From Pseudomonadota bacterium (GTDB lineage: Bacteria > Pseudomonadota > Alphaproteobacteria > Caedimonadales > UBA1908), in NCBI GenBank assembly GCA_020161545.1, contig JAIUNT010000015.1, forward strand, positions 1 to 33,878: DNA of 33,878 nucleotides, read 5' to 3'. Below are positions 1-8,290 of this stretch, one piece after another. The notes under the pieces are model-generated. The model did not search any database. It saw only the letters and a program-made list of their open reading frames with translations, and was not told where the DNA came from. The position numbers and the translations under genes are program-made. Each line of letters starts with the position of its first letter. Position 1 is the first letter of the stretch.

Positions 1-340
1 TATCAACTGGTGCGCCCGTATCACCGATGAAGGACTCCTGCCTCTGGCAAACGTGCCAACCATTATTTTAGAAGACCTCTCCGGCATATCCGACAGCGGT
101 TTGGCCTTTCTTGCCAAAACCAGGTGCGTGTCCCTGTACAGGCTTTCCAAAATCACCAATGGTGGGTTGATCTATCTTAAGAATGCAGAACATGTAGAAT
201 TAAGCTGGTCCATCCAACTCACAGACGAAGGAATCGCGCACTTAACAACTGCCACTACCCTGATTTTAGAAGGATTAACCGAAGTATCACAAAGCCTCAA
301 AGGCCAGCTTCGTGCGCGCGGTGTGAATGTGATTGATTGA
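1..340 (+). CDS. Leucine-rich-repeat protein, C-terminal fragment (5' end outside window)
   Basis: The reading frame is open from base 2 to the stop at 338-340, so this is the tail of a longer gene cut by the window edge. A GTG at 53 exists but is only an internal codon. The translation holds four consecutive repeats of exactly 22 residues, beginning ITDEGLLPL, ISDSGLAFL, ITNGGLIYL and LTDEGIAHL, then a short cap ending GVNVID. The pattern (I/L)(T/S)DxGLxxL followed by a short LxL strand resembles the leucine-rich repeats found in eukaryotic F-box/LRR proteins and in bacterial effectors. LRR folds usually bind other proteins; the partner cannot be inferred. It is convergent with the next gene, with 11 bases between stops. 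No signal peptide can be assessed because the N-terminus is missing. Confidence 0.75.
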   Translation, partial: INWCARITDEGLLPLANVPTIILEDLSGISDSGLAFLAKTRCVSLYRLSKITNGGLIYLKNAEHVELSWSIQLTDEGIAHLTTATTLILEGLTEVSQSLKGQLRARGVNVID

Positions 341-351
341 ATGAGCGTTGA

Positions 352-885
352 CTAGCCCATTTTTTGGCCCTCGAGGGCCGCGTTCATGGCTGTGATTTTT
401 GCATGTTCATCGGCAAGGATGGCGGCGTAATTTGCCCGCAGGGTCGCGCGCTCACTGGCTTGGCTGGCAAGGCGCTCGTGAAGGGCAATATAACGCTCAT
501 AGGCCGCTTGGGCGGTGGGCACGGCGACCTTGCTTTCGGGGGGGGCAAATGCCGTACCACCTGCAACGGCTGCCTCGGCGCCAGCGCGCAGGGCTTGCAT
601 TTGGGCAGTGGCGGGCGCGGCAACGGCTTGACCTGCAGCAGCGGCCGACGCGGCCAAGCTCGCCGTCCCTTGGGCGTTCAGGGTCGTGGCACTGGTTTGG
701 GCCTGGGTGTTTGTCGCGGTGGCGGTGGCTGTACTTGAGGCACCAGTGGCCGTGCCCGTTGCATGACCTGCAGCGCCCGTTGCGGTTTTTTCAGCCATGT
801 TGGCCATATTGGCGGAGACCTTTTCGGCCGCCCCAACGGTTTCGTTCTCAATCTTTGCAAGTCCTGCTGAAACGTCACCGGCCAT
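352..885 (-). CDS. Ala/Thr-rich low-complexity protein of unknown function
   Basis: A 177-residue product with an ATG at 885 and a good AGGAG ribosome site about seven bases upstream. I do not recognise the family. Residues about 30-120 are dominated by Ala, Thr, Gly and Ser with short runs such as TATGAAGHATGTATGA, and this part looks disordered or extended. Residues about 125-175 (AYERYIALHERLASQASERA and following) look like one amphipathic helix. There is no signal peptide. An Ala-rich helical protein could be phasin-like or a DNA- or membrane-associated packing protein, but nothing shows this directly. It is the last gene of the minus-strand run from rluC, 17 bases after the SH3 gene, so it is probably co-transcribed. 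The antisense frames are long only because of the GC- and Ala-rich composition. Confidence 0.7.
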   Translation of the reverse strand: MAGDVSAGLAKIENETVGAAEKVSANMANMAEKTATGAAGHATGTATGASSTATATATNTQAQTSATTLNAQGTASLAASAAAAGQAVAAPATAQMQALRAGAEAAVAGGTAFAPPESKVAVPTAQAAYERYIALHERLASQASERATLRANYAAILADEHAKITAMNAALEGQKMG

Positions 886-902
886 GGTCTTTACTCCTGT
901 TA

Positions 903-1403
903 TTATTTAATGAGCTCGCTTCCGTAAACGCCCCACATATCTTGACGCTTGAGCCAGCCCTTATGTCGTTCAAATTGTACCTTACACCAGGCCCCCTTGC
1001 ACGTGAGAATTTTCCCCTGTGCACCAGGCTCCAGAAGCGCCAAGGTGTTTCCTTGGGCGTCTGCACTGTCTTTCAGGCTTACAATCCCACGGGTCGGATA
1101 CGTCATGGCACAGCGTTTACCAGAGAGCATGCTTTGGTGCACCCAGCCTTGTGTCCCCTCCACGTCCCGGATCTGGCGCCAAGTTTCAAACTCGCTGGTA
1201 ATCTCAACGGGCAGATCTTTGCGCACATAAACCCAGTCAAGGGGATACTGGGTCCCAGGACCCCGGCGCATATTCACCTCACCCGAGCGCAAAGACGCAA
1301 AGCGCGGCAGGGGAAGTTTCCCCGCCGGCTGCGCAGCAAAGCTCGCCCCTTGTAGGACCAAGAAGCAAGACAGAAGGAAAAGAGCCTTATTTGCCTTTTG
1401 CAT
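903..1403 (-). CDS. Secreted bacterial SH3-domain protein
   Basis: The 166-residue product starts at the ATG at 1403, giving a clean signal peptide (MQKANKALFLLSCFLVLQG, cleaved near SFA-AQ). A longer frame from 1436 would place 11 extra polar residues before it and is less likely. The mature part contains the SH3-like signature VNMRRGPGTQYPLDWVY, followed by WRQIRDVEGTQGWVHQSML and a second half ending KGWLKRQDMWGVY. This matches the SH3_4/DUF1058 family of alphaproteobacterial periplasmic proteins, where SH3b folds probably bind peptidoglycan or peptides. Two cysteines (CKGAWC) could form a disulfide. The start lies inside the 3' end of dut with a 17-base overlap, so translation is probably coupled. 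The specific ligand is unknown. Confidence 0.85.
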   Translation of the reverse strand: MQKANKALFLLSCFLVLQGASFAAQPAGKLPLPRFASLRSGEVNMRRGPGTQYPLDWVYVRKDLPVEITSEFETWRQIRDVEGTQGWVHQSMLSGKRCAMTYPTRGIVSLKDSADAQGNTLALLEPGAQGKILTCKGAWCKVQFERHKGWLKRQDMWGVYGSELIK

Positions 1404-1848
1404 GAAGTCCCGTTGACCCGAAGCCCGCCGCGTCACGGGTCGGCGCTTCTTCTAACATATCCACCTCATGCCACTGTACCGTGACAAAGCGGGCGATGAC
1501 AAGTTGTGCCACACGCATGCCGGGTGTCACCGTAAAGGGCGTGTCCGAGTGATTCATGAGAATGACTTTGAGCTCGCCCCGGTAGTCCGCATCAATGGTG
1601 CCTGGCGCATTGAGCACCACAATGCCGTGCTTGTAGGCAAGGCCAGAACGTGAGCGTATCTGACCTTCGTATCCAGGCGCGAGCGCAATGGCAAAGCCGC
1701 AAGGGATAAGGGCCCTTTGGCCTGGCGCCAGAATCATATCTTCTTCAAGGGCGGCAGATAAATCATAGCCCGCACTCATGTAGGTACCAGGCGTGGGCAA
1801 GGAAAGGTCTTTTGCATGCTCAAAACGCATGATTTGAAAAGCTGACAT
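1387..1848 (-). CDS. dut: Deoxyuridine 5'-triphosphate nucleotidohydrolase (dUTPase)
   Basis: Hydrolyses dUTP to dUMP and pyrophosphate, which keeps uracil out of DNA and supplies dUMP for thymidylate synthesis; cytosolic trimer. All five trimeric dUTPase motifs are visible in order: SAGYDLSA, RSRSGLA, NAPGTIDADYRGELKV (with the catalytic Asp of DADYRGE), GMRVAQLVI, and the C-terminal arm GFGSTG. I chose the ATG at 1848 (153 residues, the usual length) because GGAGA sits about eight bases upstream. The frame also allows a start at 1872 with eight extra residues and a weaker ribosome site. It lies 41 bases after prmA and overlaps the SH3 gene. Nothing unusual is seen in the active site. Confidence 0.96.
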   Translation of the reverse strand: MSAFQIMRFEHAKDLSLPTPGTYMSAGYDLSAALEEDMILAPGQRALIPCGFAIALAPGYEGQIRSRSGLAYKHGIVVLNAPGTIDADYRGELKVILMNHSDTPFTVTPGMRVAQLVIARFVTVQWHEVDMLEEAPTRDAAGFGSTGLHAKGK

Positions 1849-1889
1849 ATTATTCTCCGTTTTATCAGTCATTTATTTATTTTCTTTTT

Positions 1890-2759
1890 TTATTTTTTTA
1901 AAGTCAGTGCGCACCAATCACCGTCAGTGTGATGCGTCACAAGCCTGAAGCCCTGCGCTTCATAAGCCCCCACAACCTGTGTGGCTTGGGTTTCCAAAAT
2001 ACCTGACAAGATCACATGTGCGCCCTGGCGCGTATGGTGCGTCATCATGGGCGCAAGCTCCACAAGGGGGCCTGCCAAAATATTGGCAATCACAAGATCA
2101 AATCTGTCTTCATCCATAGCGTCAAAGCCTTCGCTGAGGCGAACATCAATGCGCTTGGCGAGATGATTCTTTGTTAAATTGTGAATCGTCATATCTGTGG
2201 CCTGGGGATCATTATCACTGGCCACAAGGCGCGCGTCCTCAAAAAGATGCGCCGCTGCCATGGCAAGGATGCCCGTGCCGCATCCTAAATCGAGAATGTC
2301 GTGAATGGCGTGCTCCTGGGCGGCAAGGGCCTCCAGCTGCAAAATGCAGCCCTTTGTGGTTTCATGGCGCCCTGTGCCAAAGGCTGTGGAGGCGGCCACC
2401 TCCAAGCAGTTTTTCTCCTCCACCTCACTTTGCCCCTCGTCCCCGCCGTGTATGTAAAAGCGGCCGATGGATAAGGGGGCAAAGGACAAACGGTTCTGGG
2501 CAAGCCAGTCCGTGGCTGGCAGATAGGTCAGCGTCACCTTGTCTTGATAGGCAGAAAGATCGTCTGATGCCCCTGCAAAAAGGGTCTTTATGTCGGGTTC
2601 TTGAGTAAACAAAGCCTCCAGGGACCAGAGCGCATTCTTCTCGCTCACCTCAAAGAGGCTTGTGGAGACCGCTTGCTCTTCCCAAAGCGCCTCAAGGGCC
2701 AAAAGATCAGAAAGCTGGCCCTCGAGCTGCAAAGAGAAAAAAGGATCGCTGGGCATCAT
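1890..2759 (-). CDS. prmA: Ribosomal protein L11 methyltransferase
   Basis: A SAM-dependent enzyme that trimethylates lysines and the N-terminus of ribosomal protein L11. The 289-residue product has the PrmA hallmarks: AFGTGRHETT at about residues 126-135, which contacts SAM, the class-I motif DLGCGTGILAMAAA at about 157-170, SDND for the ribose contact, and FDLVIANILAGPL, where NILA is the PrmA version of motif IV. The N-terminal L11-recognition domain (residues 1-95) is more divergent but of normal length. Its ATG overlaps the rluC stop by four bases (ATGA), so the two are translationally coupled. The next gene downstream is dut. Confidence 0.95.
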   Translation of the reverse strand: MMPSDPFFSLQLEGQLSDLLALEALWEEQAVSTSLFEVSEKNALWSLEALFTQEPDIKTLFAGASDDLSAYQDKVTLTYLPATDWLAQNRLSFAPLSIGRFYIHGGDEGQSEVEEKNCLEVAASTAFGTGRHETTKGCILQLEALAAQEHAIHDILDLGCGTGILAMAAAHLFEDARLVASDNDPQATDMTIHNLTKNHLAKRIDVRLSEGFDAMDEDRFDLVIANILAGPLVELAPMMTHHTRQGAHVILSGILETQATQVVGAYEAQGFRLVTHHTDGDWCALTLKK

Positions 2760-3736
2760 GGGTGCTCCTTGTGAAGGGGGGTAAAGCCGTTGTCCGTCAA
2801 AAGCTGCAAGAGCACTTCGGGCACGGGCGCGTGAAAGGTGCGCGCACGGCCTTCGTTATCCGTAAAGGAGATGGACCACGCATGCAAGCAAAGGGGGGTG
2901 CGCACGTCAAAAGGGTGAGCTTTCGCGCCCCCATACTTGCCATCACCCACAATGGGGTAACCCGCATGGGCACAGTGGACGCGAATCTGGTGCTTGCGTC
3001 CTGTCAGGGGCGTTAAGCGCAAAAGGGTGAGGCCATGGCGCTTTTCAAGGACCTCAAAACGTGTCACAGCCGGCACAGCTGCGGGGGCGTCCACGGACAT
3101 TTTCTCCTGGCGCGGCCCCGTATCCTTGCCCATGTCCCAGTCCCACTGGCCCTTTTTTTCTTTCATCTCACCCACCACAAGGGCAAGATACGTTTTCTCA
3201 ACGCGGCGCTCTTTAAAGGCGCGCGTCAGGTAAGCCGCCATCTCTCTGGTTTTGGCCAGCATAATTACGCCGCTGGTGTCTTGATCCAAGCGGTGGGTCA
3301 GGCGCGGTGTATAAGCACCACCCGCCCTGGCATCGGCCAAGCGATCAAGACTAATGCGCGTATTGACCCCTGCTTGCGTTGCAAGGCCTTGGGGCTTATT
3401 CACCACCAAGAGGGCGTCATCTTCAAAAAGCACTGCCGACGAAAGGCGCTCGACAAGCGCACCATCGGGCGGCGTCTTGCGACGGGAGGCAGGCAAGCGC
3501 GCCTCGTCCCGCTCCTTTTGCGCGAAGAAAAATGTCAGGGTTTGGCCAGCCAAAAGCGTATCAGCGGCGCGCAGCTTTTTACCATCCACCTTTATTTTAC
3601 CCAGACGCAAAAGCTTCTGGACACTCCCGTATCCCAGATAGGGAAACAAGTGCGTAATAAAACGGTCAGCGCGTGCGCCAGCCTCATCAGGACGCACCAC
3701 ACGGGGCGCAGCAAAGGAAGGTTTTTGAGTGTTCAT
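2756..3736 (-). CDS. rluC: 23S rRNA pseudouridine synthase, RluC/RluD family
   Basis: Isomerises specific uridines in 23S rRNA to pseudouridine. From the ATG at 3736 the product is 326 residues. An S4 RNA-binding domain lies at about residues 20-70 (ARADRFITHLFPYLGYGSVQ, then LLRLGKIKVDGKKL). The catalytic domain has VVNKPQGLATQ at about 111-121, the catalytic Asp151 in THRLDQDTSGVIML, and the late motif TGRKHQIRVHCAHAGYPI. An S4 domain plus HRLDxxTSG is typical of RluC and RluD; the exact uridines cannot be read from sequence. The frame extends to an ATG at 3763, but that adds a Cys-containing stretch before the conserved start and has no better ribosome site. It heads the minus-strand run that continues with prmA and dut. 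Confidence 0.9.
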   Translation of the reverse strand: MNTQKPSFAAPRVVRPDEAGARADRFITHLFPYLGYGSVQKLLRLGKIKVDGKKLRAADTLLAGQTLTFFFAQKERDEARLPASRRKTPPDGALVERLSSAVLFEDDALLVVNKPQGLATQAGVNTRISLDRLADARAGGAYTPRLTHRLDQDTSGVIMLAKTREMAAYLTRAFKERRVEKTYLALVVGEMKEKKGQWDWDMGKDTGPRQEKMSVDAPAAVPAVTRFEVLEKRHGLTLLRLTPLTGRKHQIRVHCAHAGYPIVGDGKYGGAKAHPFDVRTPLCLHAWSISFTDNEGRARTFHAPVPEVLLQLLTDNGFTPLHKEHP

Positions 3737-3781
3737 AAGGCACAGTCTACAAGGAAATCTCATCTCTGAGGAGACATAAAG

Positions 3782-3812
3782 AAGGGGCAGAAAAATTAAT
3801 TTCCCGCCCCTT
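3782..3812 (-). terminator. Hairpin after the porin gene, possible Rho-independent terminator
   Basis: In the minus direction AAGGGGC pairs with GCCCCTT, and the stem continues inward with GAAA/TTTC around a TTAA-containing loop. The hairpin begins 22 bases after the porin stop and is followed by CTTTATG, which is a poor T-tract. It would separate porin transcription from rluC. The stem is strong; terminator activity is inferred. Confidence 0.5.
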
Positions 3813-3833
3813 GTCTTTAGGAAAGCATGATGA

Positions 3834-5153
3834 TTAGAAACGAACCTTTGTTCCCAGCATCAACACGTGACCGCGGTTGTTTCCAACGCCGTCCAACATG
3901 TTGGAGGCATTTCCAACACCGCTAGACTTCATGCTGTTTTGCAGGTTAACCCACCTTTGATCCGTCTTGTAATCAAAGTAGTTGGCCTCAGCAAACAACA
4001 CCAAGCCCTTTGCCAAGTTGCGATCATAGGTCAAAGACACAACGTCGGCCTTGGCGCGTGGGTTATCAGCAGAAACCACATCCAGCGTACGTACGCCGTT
4101 AAAGTTGGTCAAAATGCCTGTTCCAAGCTTACGTGTTGCATGGAGGTAACCAAGAGCGATGTGGTTCACACCGAACTTGTACCCTGCGGCAACGCTGTAA
4201 ACTTGTCCGGCTTTGCGGCCTTGGATAGCCTTCAGCACTTGGCTGGTTCCGTTGTCGATGAACTCGAAACCAAGCTCAAAAGCGCCGTAGTCGAGCTCTA
4301 AACCAAGGGCGTAGGAGGATGTATTTTTGCGATCACCACTAAAGTATGTCTCGGCTGCGCGTTCTGTGGCAGTCAAAGGCAGAGCACCCAAGCGGCGCGC
4401 AATCTGAGATTGACCAAATACAGCTGTGGCAGAAGCCTTAAGGCCGAGTCCATTGGAGAACTTCGTGCGGTAGTTCAGACCCAAGCTGACGTTGTTCTTG
4501 TCATAGGTTGTGTCATCGTTCTTGCGGGAACCAACGCTCTTCAGCTTTGAGAAGCCTTGGGTTTGCGTGTTAGGCGTGAAGCTGATACCAAACTGAACGT
4601 CGTACACACGTGGTGTGACGTAAGTCAGCTTGTTGGCATCCTTTGGTGCACCCACCAAAGATACGCTTGGCAACACACCAGTGGAAGCGTTGATGACACG
4701 GTCATAGTTTCCGTTGAAACCACCGGACGCGCCCATCACAGAGAACGCACCATTGGCCATACGGTCACCCACATCGCGGGAGTTACCGGTCATGAAGAAG
4801 CCCCATGGACCACGCAGACGAATGTTAACCTCTTCAACAGCAGCCTGACCTTCTTCAGGGTTGGCCGTAAAGCCAACAAGGGCGCTATATTCCATGCCAC
4901 CATAAAAATGCGCATCGCCCACAGCTTCAAAGTTCAAGCGTGAGTCTTGGACGTCAGAGTGGAACCCTTGGCCCTTACCACCATTGGCGTCCTTAGGTTG
5001 ATCCTTTTGATTAAATGCGTAGACCGCTGTGTTGATTTCTCCGGAAATCTTCAGTGTCGGCGCGTTACCCGCAGCTTCTGCATGTGCGGCCTCAATCAGC
5101 ACAACACCAGCCAAAAGCCCCAGAGCACTTGCGCTTAGTAATACACTCTTCAT
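3834..5153 (-). CDS. Outer-membrane porin, Gram-negative porin family
   Basis: A beta-barrel pore-forming protein of the outer membrane. I chose the ATG at 5153 (439 residues), which has AAGGA about ten bases upstream. A frame opening at the TTG at 5162 only adds three residues. Residues 1-29 form a signal peptide (MKSVLLSASALGLLAGVVL...AHA). The mature part starts with TLKISGEINTAVYAF, a typical first strand, then alternates amphipathic strands with loops rich in Gly, Asn and Asp. It closes with VLMLGTKVRF, whose terminal Phe is the signal for outer-membrane assembly. The overall look is the Porin_4 type of alphaproteobacteria. Substrate selectivity cannot be told. It appears to be a single-gene unit with its own hairpin downstream. 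Confidence 0.92.
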   Translation of the reverse strand: MKSVLLSASALGLLAGVVLIEAAHAEAAGNAPTLKISGEINTAVYAFNQKDQPKDANGGKGQGFHSDVQDSRLNFEAVGDAHFYGGMEYSALVGFTANPEEGQAAVEEVNIRLRGPWGFFMTGNSRDVGDRMANGAFSVMGASGGFNGNYDRVINASTGVLPSVSLVGAPKDANKLTYVTPRVYDVQFGISFTPNTQTQGFSKLKSVGSRKNDDTTYDKNNVSLGLNYRTKFSNGLGLKASATAVFGQSQIARRLGALPLTATERAAETYFSGDRKNTSSYALGLELDYGAFELGFEFIDNGTSQVLKAIQGRKAGQVYSVAAGYKFGVNHIALGYLHATRKLGTGILTNFNGVRTLDVVSADNPRAKADVVSLTYDRNLAKGLVLFAEANYFDYKTDQRWVNLQNSMKSSGVGNASNMLDGVGNNRGHVLMLGTKVRF

Positions 5154-5281
5154 GTACCTCAATCCTTTCTTCGACCTTCGTCAGGGAAAACCCTCATGAT
5201 TTATCCCAGCGACGTATTCCATCCATTTTTGACCCCCAAGGCAAGGTCATCGCGCTGCCTTTTTCAAAAAAAGAAGGTCAC

Positions 5282-5299
5282 TGTGCCATAGAGGGCACA
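5282..5299 (-). terminator. Small hairpin after the JmjC/cupin gene
   Basis: TGTGCC and GGCACA form a perfect 6-bp stem with a 6-base loop, beginning five bases after the stop at 5304. On the minus strand a T-rich tract (TTCTTTTTTTG) follows about eight bases later. The distance is longer than in a canonical terminator, so this is a tentative call. Confidence 0.4.
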
Positions 5300-5303
5300 C
5301 CCC

Positions 5304-6488
5304 CTAGCTTTCCCTGGCATTCGGGGCGTGCTCAAGGACCGACATATTCAACAAATCATTCATAAGTCGCTGAAAAGAAGCCTTCGAGATAGATGGATGA
5401 GCGTGATGAAATTCTTCCTGTGAAAAGGTACTCTTTGTCATAATCCAGGGAAGAATACTTTGCCATTCTTGGGGAACTGACACCTGGGCACGGGGCGTCA
5501 CAAGCCACAGCGTGTTTTGTTCATGACGCAAAGAGACATGCCCTTTCTCAACGCGCATGACAGGGCTGACAGGTAGAGGAAGCACCCTTGAGACGCGTTC
5601 CTTTTGAGCAGGCACCAAGGCATGGAGAGGATTCTCTTGGCGTAAAATAGCATCAATTTCTTGAGAAAGTTGCTGCAAATACTGCGTGCGCGCACGCACG
5701 CTTAGGGGCACGTCTTGGCGCGCAAGGGGAACGTGGATCAGACGCTCAAAGAGTGCACTCATGGCGTCAAGGCCCGTTGGGCGGGTCACACTAAACGTCA
5801 CATGGAGGGACGCGTGATCTGTTGCGTAAGCATCGTGATAAAGTCCCCTAGGGATATAAAGAACGTCACCGGGTGACGTCGTGATTTCCCCCTGGAGCGC
5901 TCCCTTGTGCGCGTGATGGTACGCTTTATCGAGGTCATTAAAAATCGGGTGATTGATGGGCGCGTCCTCTTGCCCATAAAGGCGCCAGGTTTTCGTGCCA
6001 CTCACCTGAAACGCCCACACATCGTGGGTGTCAAAGTGGGGTGCAAAGGCGGGTACGTCTTGGCTTGTGGCATAGATATTGGCAAGGACACGCGCCTGGA
6101 AGACCTCGCCCAAAAACGTCGCCATCTCCCTCAAGGCAGGCGTGAGGGTCGCCACATCATTGCACACAAGCCCCGCACCTTGCTGCCACCAGTCCAAGAC
6201 CCTGTCCAAATCCGGAATCCACTTCCCTTGCCCTTCCCGGTCCAAGCCTTGCCGACAATACTTCTCAACCGCCAAGAGCGCGCCGTTTTGCGCAAGCTTG
6301 AGGGTACCACCTGACCAGATCCCCTCCTGGGCTAAAAGCGTATTGAGCACCTCCCATGAAAAGAGAGTGGCGGGCACCTCATCTTCCCCGCACGCAAAGT
6401 GGTAAAACTTTTTACCTAAATACTCTTCTTCAAAAGTTCCCCATCCAAGGGGATCAAAAAAAGTGTCGCGCACTGGGGTTTTTGCCAT
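5304..6488 (-). CDS. JmjC/cupin-4 2-oxoglutarate oxygenase (ribosomal oxygenase-like)
   Basis: A 394-residue product that looks like the Cupin_4/JmjC family, which includes E. coli YcfD/RoxA, the arginine hydroxylase of ribosomal protein L16. The Fe(II) site is visible: His151 and Asp153 in PHFDTHDVWAFQVSGTKTW, and His218 in DVLYIPRGLYHDA. The phrase VSGTKTWRLY matches the strand after the HxD motif in this family. The C-terminal 150 residues are helical, as in YcfD, which dimerises there. The start at 6488 has AAGGA seven bases upstream; a GTG at 6515 would add nine residues. Substrate is inferred only from family; it could hydroxylate another protein. The gene is divergent from the C26 hydrolase gene at 6574. 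Confidence 0.8.
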   Translation of the reverse strand: MAKTPVRDTFFDPLGWGTFEEEYLGKKFYHFACGEDEVPATLFSWEVLNTLLAQEGIWSGGTLKLAQNGALLAVEKYCRQGLDREGQGKWIPDLDRVLDWWQQGAGLVCNDVATLTPALREMATFLGEVFQARVLANIYATSQDVPAFAPHFDTHDVWAFQVSGTKTWRLYGQEDAPINHPIFNDLDKAYHHAHKGALQGEITTSPGDVLYIPRGLYHDAYATDHASLHVTFSVTRPTGLDAMSALFERLIHVPLARQDVPLSVRARTQYLQQLSQEIDAILRQENPLHALVPAQKERVSRVLPLPVSPVMRVEKGHVSLRHEQNTLWLVTPRAQVSVPQEWQSILPWIMTKSTFSQEEFHHAHPSISKASFQRLMNDLLNMSVLEHAPNARES

Positions 6489-6573
6489 GGGTTTTCCTTG
6501 AATAGGGCTTTGCACGTGGCTCCATTAAGAATAAGATAGAAGCAAGATGCAAGCCCCACATTGAGGCCTTTTT

Positions 6574-7290
6574 ATGAAAAAACCAATCATTGGCGTGGTG
6601 CTCGATCACGAGCAATCGGGTGGATACTCAGCCTTTCCTTGGTACGCCCTGCGCGAAAATTATTTTGCAAGCATAGCCCGGGCGGGGGGTGTACCTGTGG
6701 CCATTCCCTATGCGCCCGATCTTGTGCAGACCTACGCGGAGATGATTGATGGCCTTTTGGTGCCGGGCGGGGCCTTTGATATTCACCCATCCCACTATGG
6801 CAAGTCCCAGGAAAATCCAACGCAACTTAATAAAGAAAACCGCACCCATTTTGAGATGAAGCTTGCAAGCTGCGCTCTGGAAAAGGGCTTGCCATTTCTT
6901 GGAATCTGCGCGGGGATGCAGCTGCTTAATGTCATGCGCGGCGGCACCCTTTACCAAGACATTGCCGCGCACATTCCAGGCGCCCTGCCCCATGAGCAAA
7001 CCTTGCCAAAAGACGAGCCCTCACACCCAATCCACATTGTGCCAGGCACGCTTTTGCACCGCATCGCTGGTGTGGAGGCCGCACATGTCAACAGCACCCA
7101 CCACCAGGCTGTGGATACGGTGGGCAAGGGCCTAAACATCAGCGCCACCGCTCCTGACACAGTCATCGAGTGCGTCGAGGATGAAAGCCTGCCTTTCTGT
7201 CTTGGTGTTGAGTGGCACCCTGAGTATGGCACAACAGCGCTTGACCAGAAAATCTTTGCGGCCTTCACGGCCAAGGCAGGCAGCCGATGA
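6574..7290 (+). CDS. Class-I glutamine amidotransferase-like peptidase C26 (gamma-glutamyl-GABA hydrolase type)
   Basis: A 238-residue cytosolic hydrolase of the Peptidase_C26 family, whose best-known member, PuuD, cleaves gamma-glutamyl-GABA in putrescine breakdown. The catalytic triad is visible: Cys112 in [11 protein letters not shown], and His215 with Glu217 in GVEWHPE. The oxyanion region is [14 protein letters not shown] (about 63-76), with the family signature GGxxDixPxxY. GGTLYQDI and NSTHHQAV also match. No other putrescine genes are nearby, so the physiological substrate is uncertain; another gamma-glutamyl amide is possible. Its stop overlaps the start of rluB by four bases (ATGA), so the two are co-translated. 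Confidence 0.88.
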   Translation: MKKPIIGVVLDHEQSGGYSAFPWYALRENYFASIARAGGVPVAIPYAPDLVQTYAEMIDGLLVPGGAFDIHPSHYGKSQENPTQLNKENRTHFEMKLASCALEKGLPFLGICAGMQLLNVMRGGTLYQDIAAHIPGALPHEQTLPKDEPSHPIHIVPGTLLHRIAGVEAAHVNSTHHQAVDTVGKGLNISATAPDTVIECVEDESLPFCLGVEWHPEYGTTALDQKIFAAFTAKAGSR

Positions 7291-8039
7291 CCAAAGACGA
7301 CAAAGGCGAACGCATCGCAAAAGTGATGGCACGCGCAGGACTTTGCTCCCGCCGCGACGCAGAAAGCTGGATTCAACAGGGACGCGTTGAAGTCAACGGG
7401 CTGCGCCTTACCTCCCCCGCCACTTGCGTCACGCAGGATGACACTGTTCTTGTGGACGGCGTCCCCCTCATCGCCAAAGAGCCCACCCGTCTGTGGCGCT
7501 ATCACAAGCCCGTGGGCGTTGTCACAACCCACAAGGACCCACAGGGACGCGAGACGGTTTTCGACATTCTTCCAAGAAGCATGCCCAGGGTCGTCTCCGT
7601 TGGGCGCCTTGATCAAAACACCCAGGGGCTTCTCCTTCTCACCAATGACGGAGAGCTTGCGCGCGCCCTGGAGTTGCCCAAAAACCAGGTCCCGCGCACC
7701 TATGAGGTCCGCGTCTTTGGCCTTGTGGAAGGGCGCACCTTGGAGGCTCTCCAACGCGGCATGACCGTGGACGGCGTTGCCTACGGCCCCGTCAAAGCCG
7801 AGGTCTTGTCCCAAAGTGGCCGCAATACGTGGCTCAGCCTGACCCTATGGGAAGGAAAGAACCGTGAAATCCGCCGCCTCATGGAGGCCCTCGATCTTTC
7901 CATTAACCGGCTGGTGCGCGTGAGCTACGGCCCCTTTTTCTTAGGACGACTAGATGTTGGTGCCGTCGACGAGGTCCCCTCCCAAGAAGTCAAACGCCTC
8001 CTGTCTCACCTTGGAGCTCACGACGCACACCACATCTGA
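7287..8039 (+). CDS. rluB: rRNA pseudouridine synthase, RluB/RsuA family
   Basis: Converts a uridine of ribosomal RNA to pseudouridine. The 250-residue product has an N-terminal S4 domain ([20 protein letters not shown] through VEVNG), the catalytic Asp109 in [20 protein letters not shown], and the family end motif [26 protein letters not shown] at about 72-81 is typical of RluB/RluE/RluF/RsuA enzymes. RluB (23S U2605 in E. coli) is the likeliest match because the S4 domain is complete and the length fits; RsuA is the alternative. It overlaps the preceding hydrolase by four bases. Confidence 0.9.
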   Translation: MTKDDKGERIAKVMARAGLCSRRDAESWIQQGRVEVNGLRLTSPATCVTQDDTVLVDGVPLIAKEPTRLWRYHKPVGVVTTHKDPQGRETVFDILPRSMPRVVSVGRLDQNTQGLLLLTNDGELARALELPKNQVPRTYEVRVFGLVEGRTLEALQRGMTVDGVAYGPVKAEVLSQSGRNTWLSLTLWEGKNREIRRLMEALDLSINRLVRVSYGPFFLGRLDVGAVDEVPSQEVKRLLSHLGAHDAHHI

Positions 8040-8222
8040 TTTTGCCCCTCAAAAAAAGAACCAGAAAAAAGACAACGCGTTGACTTTAAAATTAAAAAAA
8101 TACCCCAAAACCAAAACTGCTTACAATTTAAGTAAAAAAAATAATAATCCAAAAAGCCTGCGTACTTATTGGGGAATATTGACTTTTTGGCAGGATTTGC
8201 ACAAAGAAGCGCGCTATTTCGC

Positions 8223-8252
8223 TTGCTGGAGCCGCCAAAACTTTGCTAGGAT
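8223..8252 (+). promoter_or_regulatory. Possible sigma-70 promoter before the MFS transporter
   Basis: TTGCTG at 8223-8228, an 18-base spacer, and TAGGAT at 8247-8252 (four of six matches to TATAAT) with a TG two bases before it. The transporter ATG is 38 bases after the -10 element. The rest of 8040-8222 is A/T-rich with no gene, and I see no clear terminator after rluB. Confidence 0.35.
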
Positions 8253-8290
8253 CCCCCTCATATTGTGTCTGCAAACCCAAAGGGGAATCC

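Noticed and set aside
399..1355. A 318-codon plus-strand open frame.
   Set aside because: It lies antisense to the SH3 and Ala/Thr-rich genes, has no ribosome site or recognisable domain, and its Trp/Arg/Pro-rich composition is typical of a shadow frame.
2171..2608. Plus-strand open frame of 145 codons.
   Set aside because: Antisense to prmA, Trp/Pro/Cys-rich, no domain.
5238..5264. Hairpin AAGGCA/TGCCTT followed by TTTTT on the plus strand.
   Set aside because: It looks like a plus-strand terminator, but no plus-strand gene precedes it; it lies in the porin leader region on the other strand, so I leave it uncalled.
6951..7814. A 287-codon minus-strand open frame.
   Set aside because: It is antisense to the C26 hydrolase and rluB genes, both of which have clear catalytic motifs; no domain or start signal was seen.
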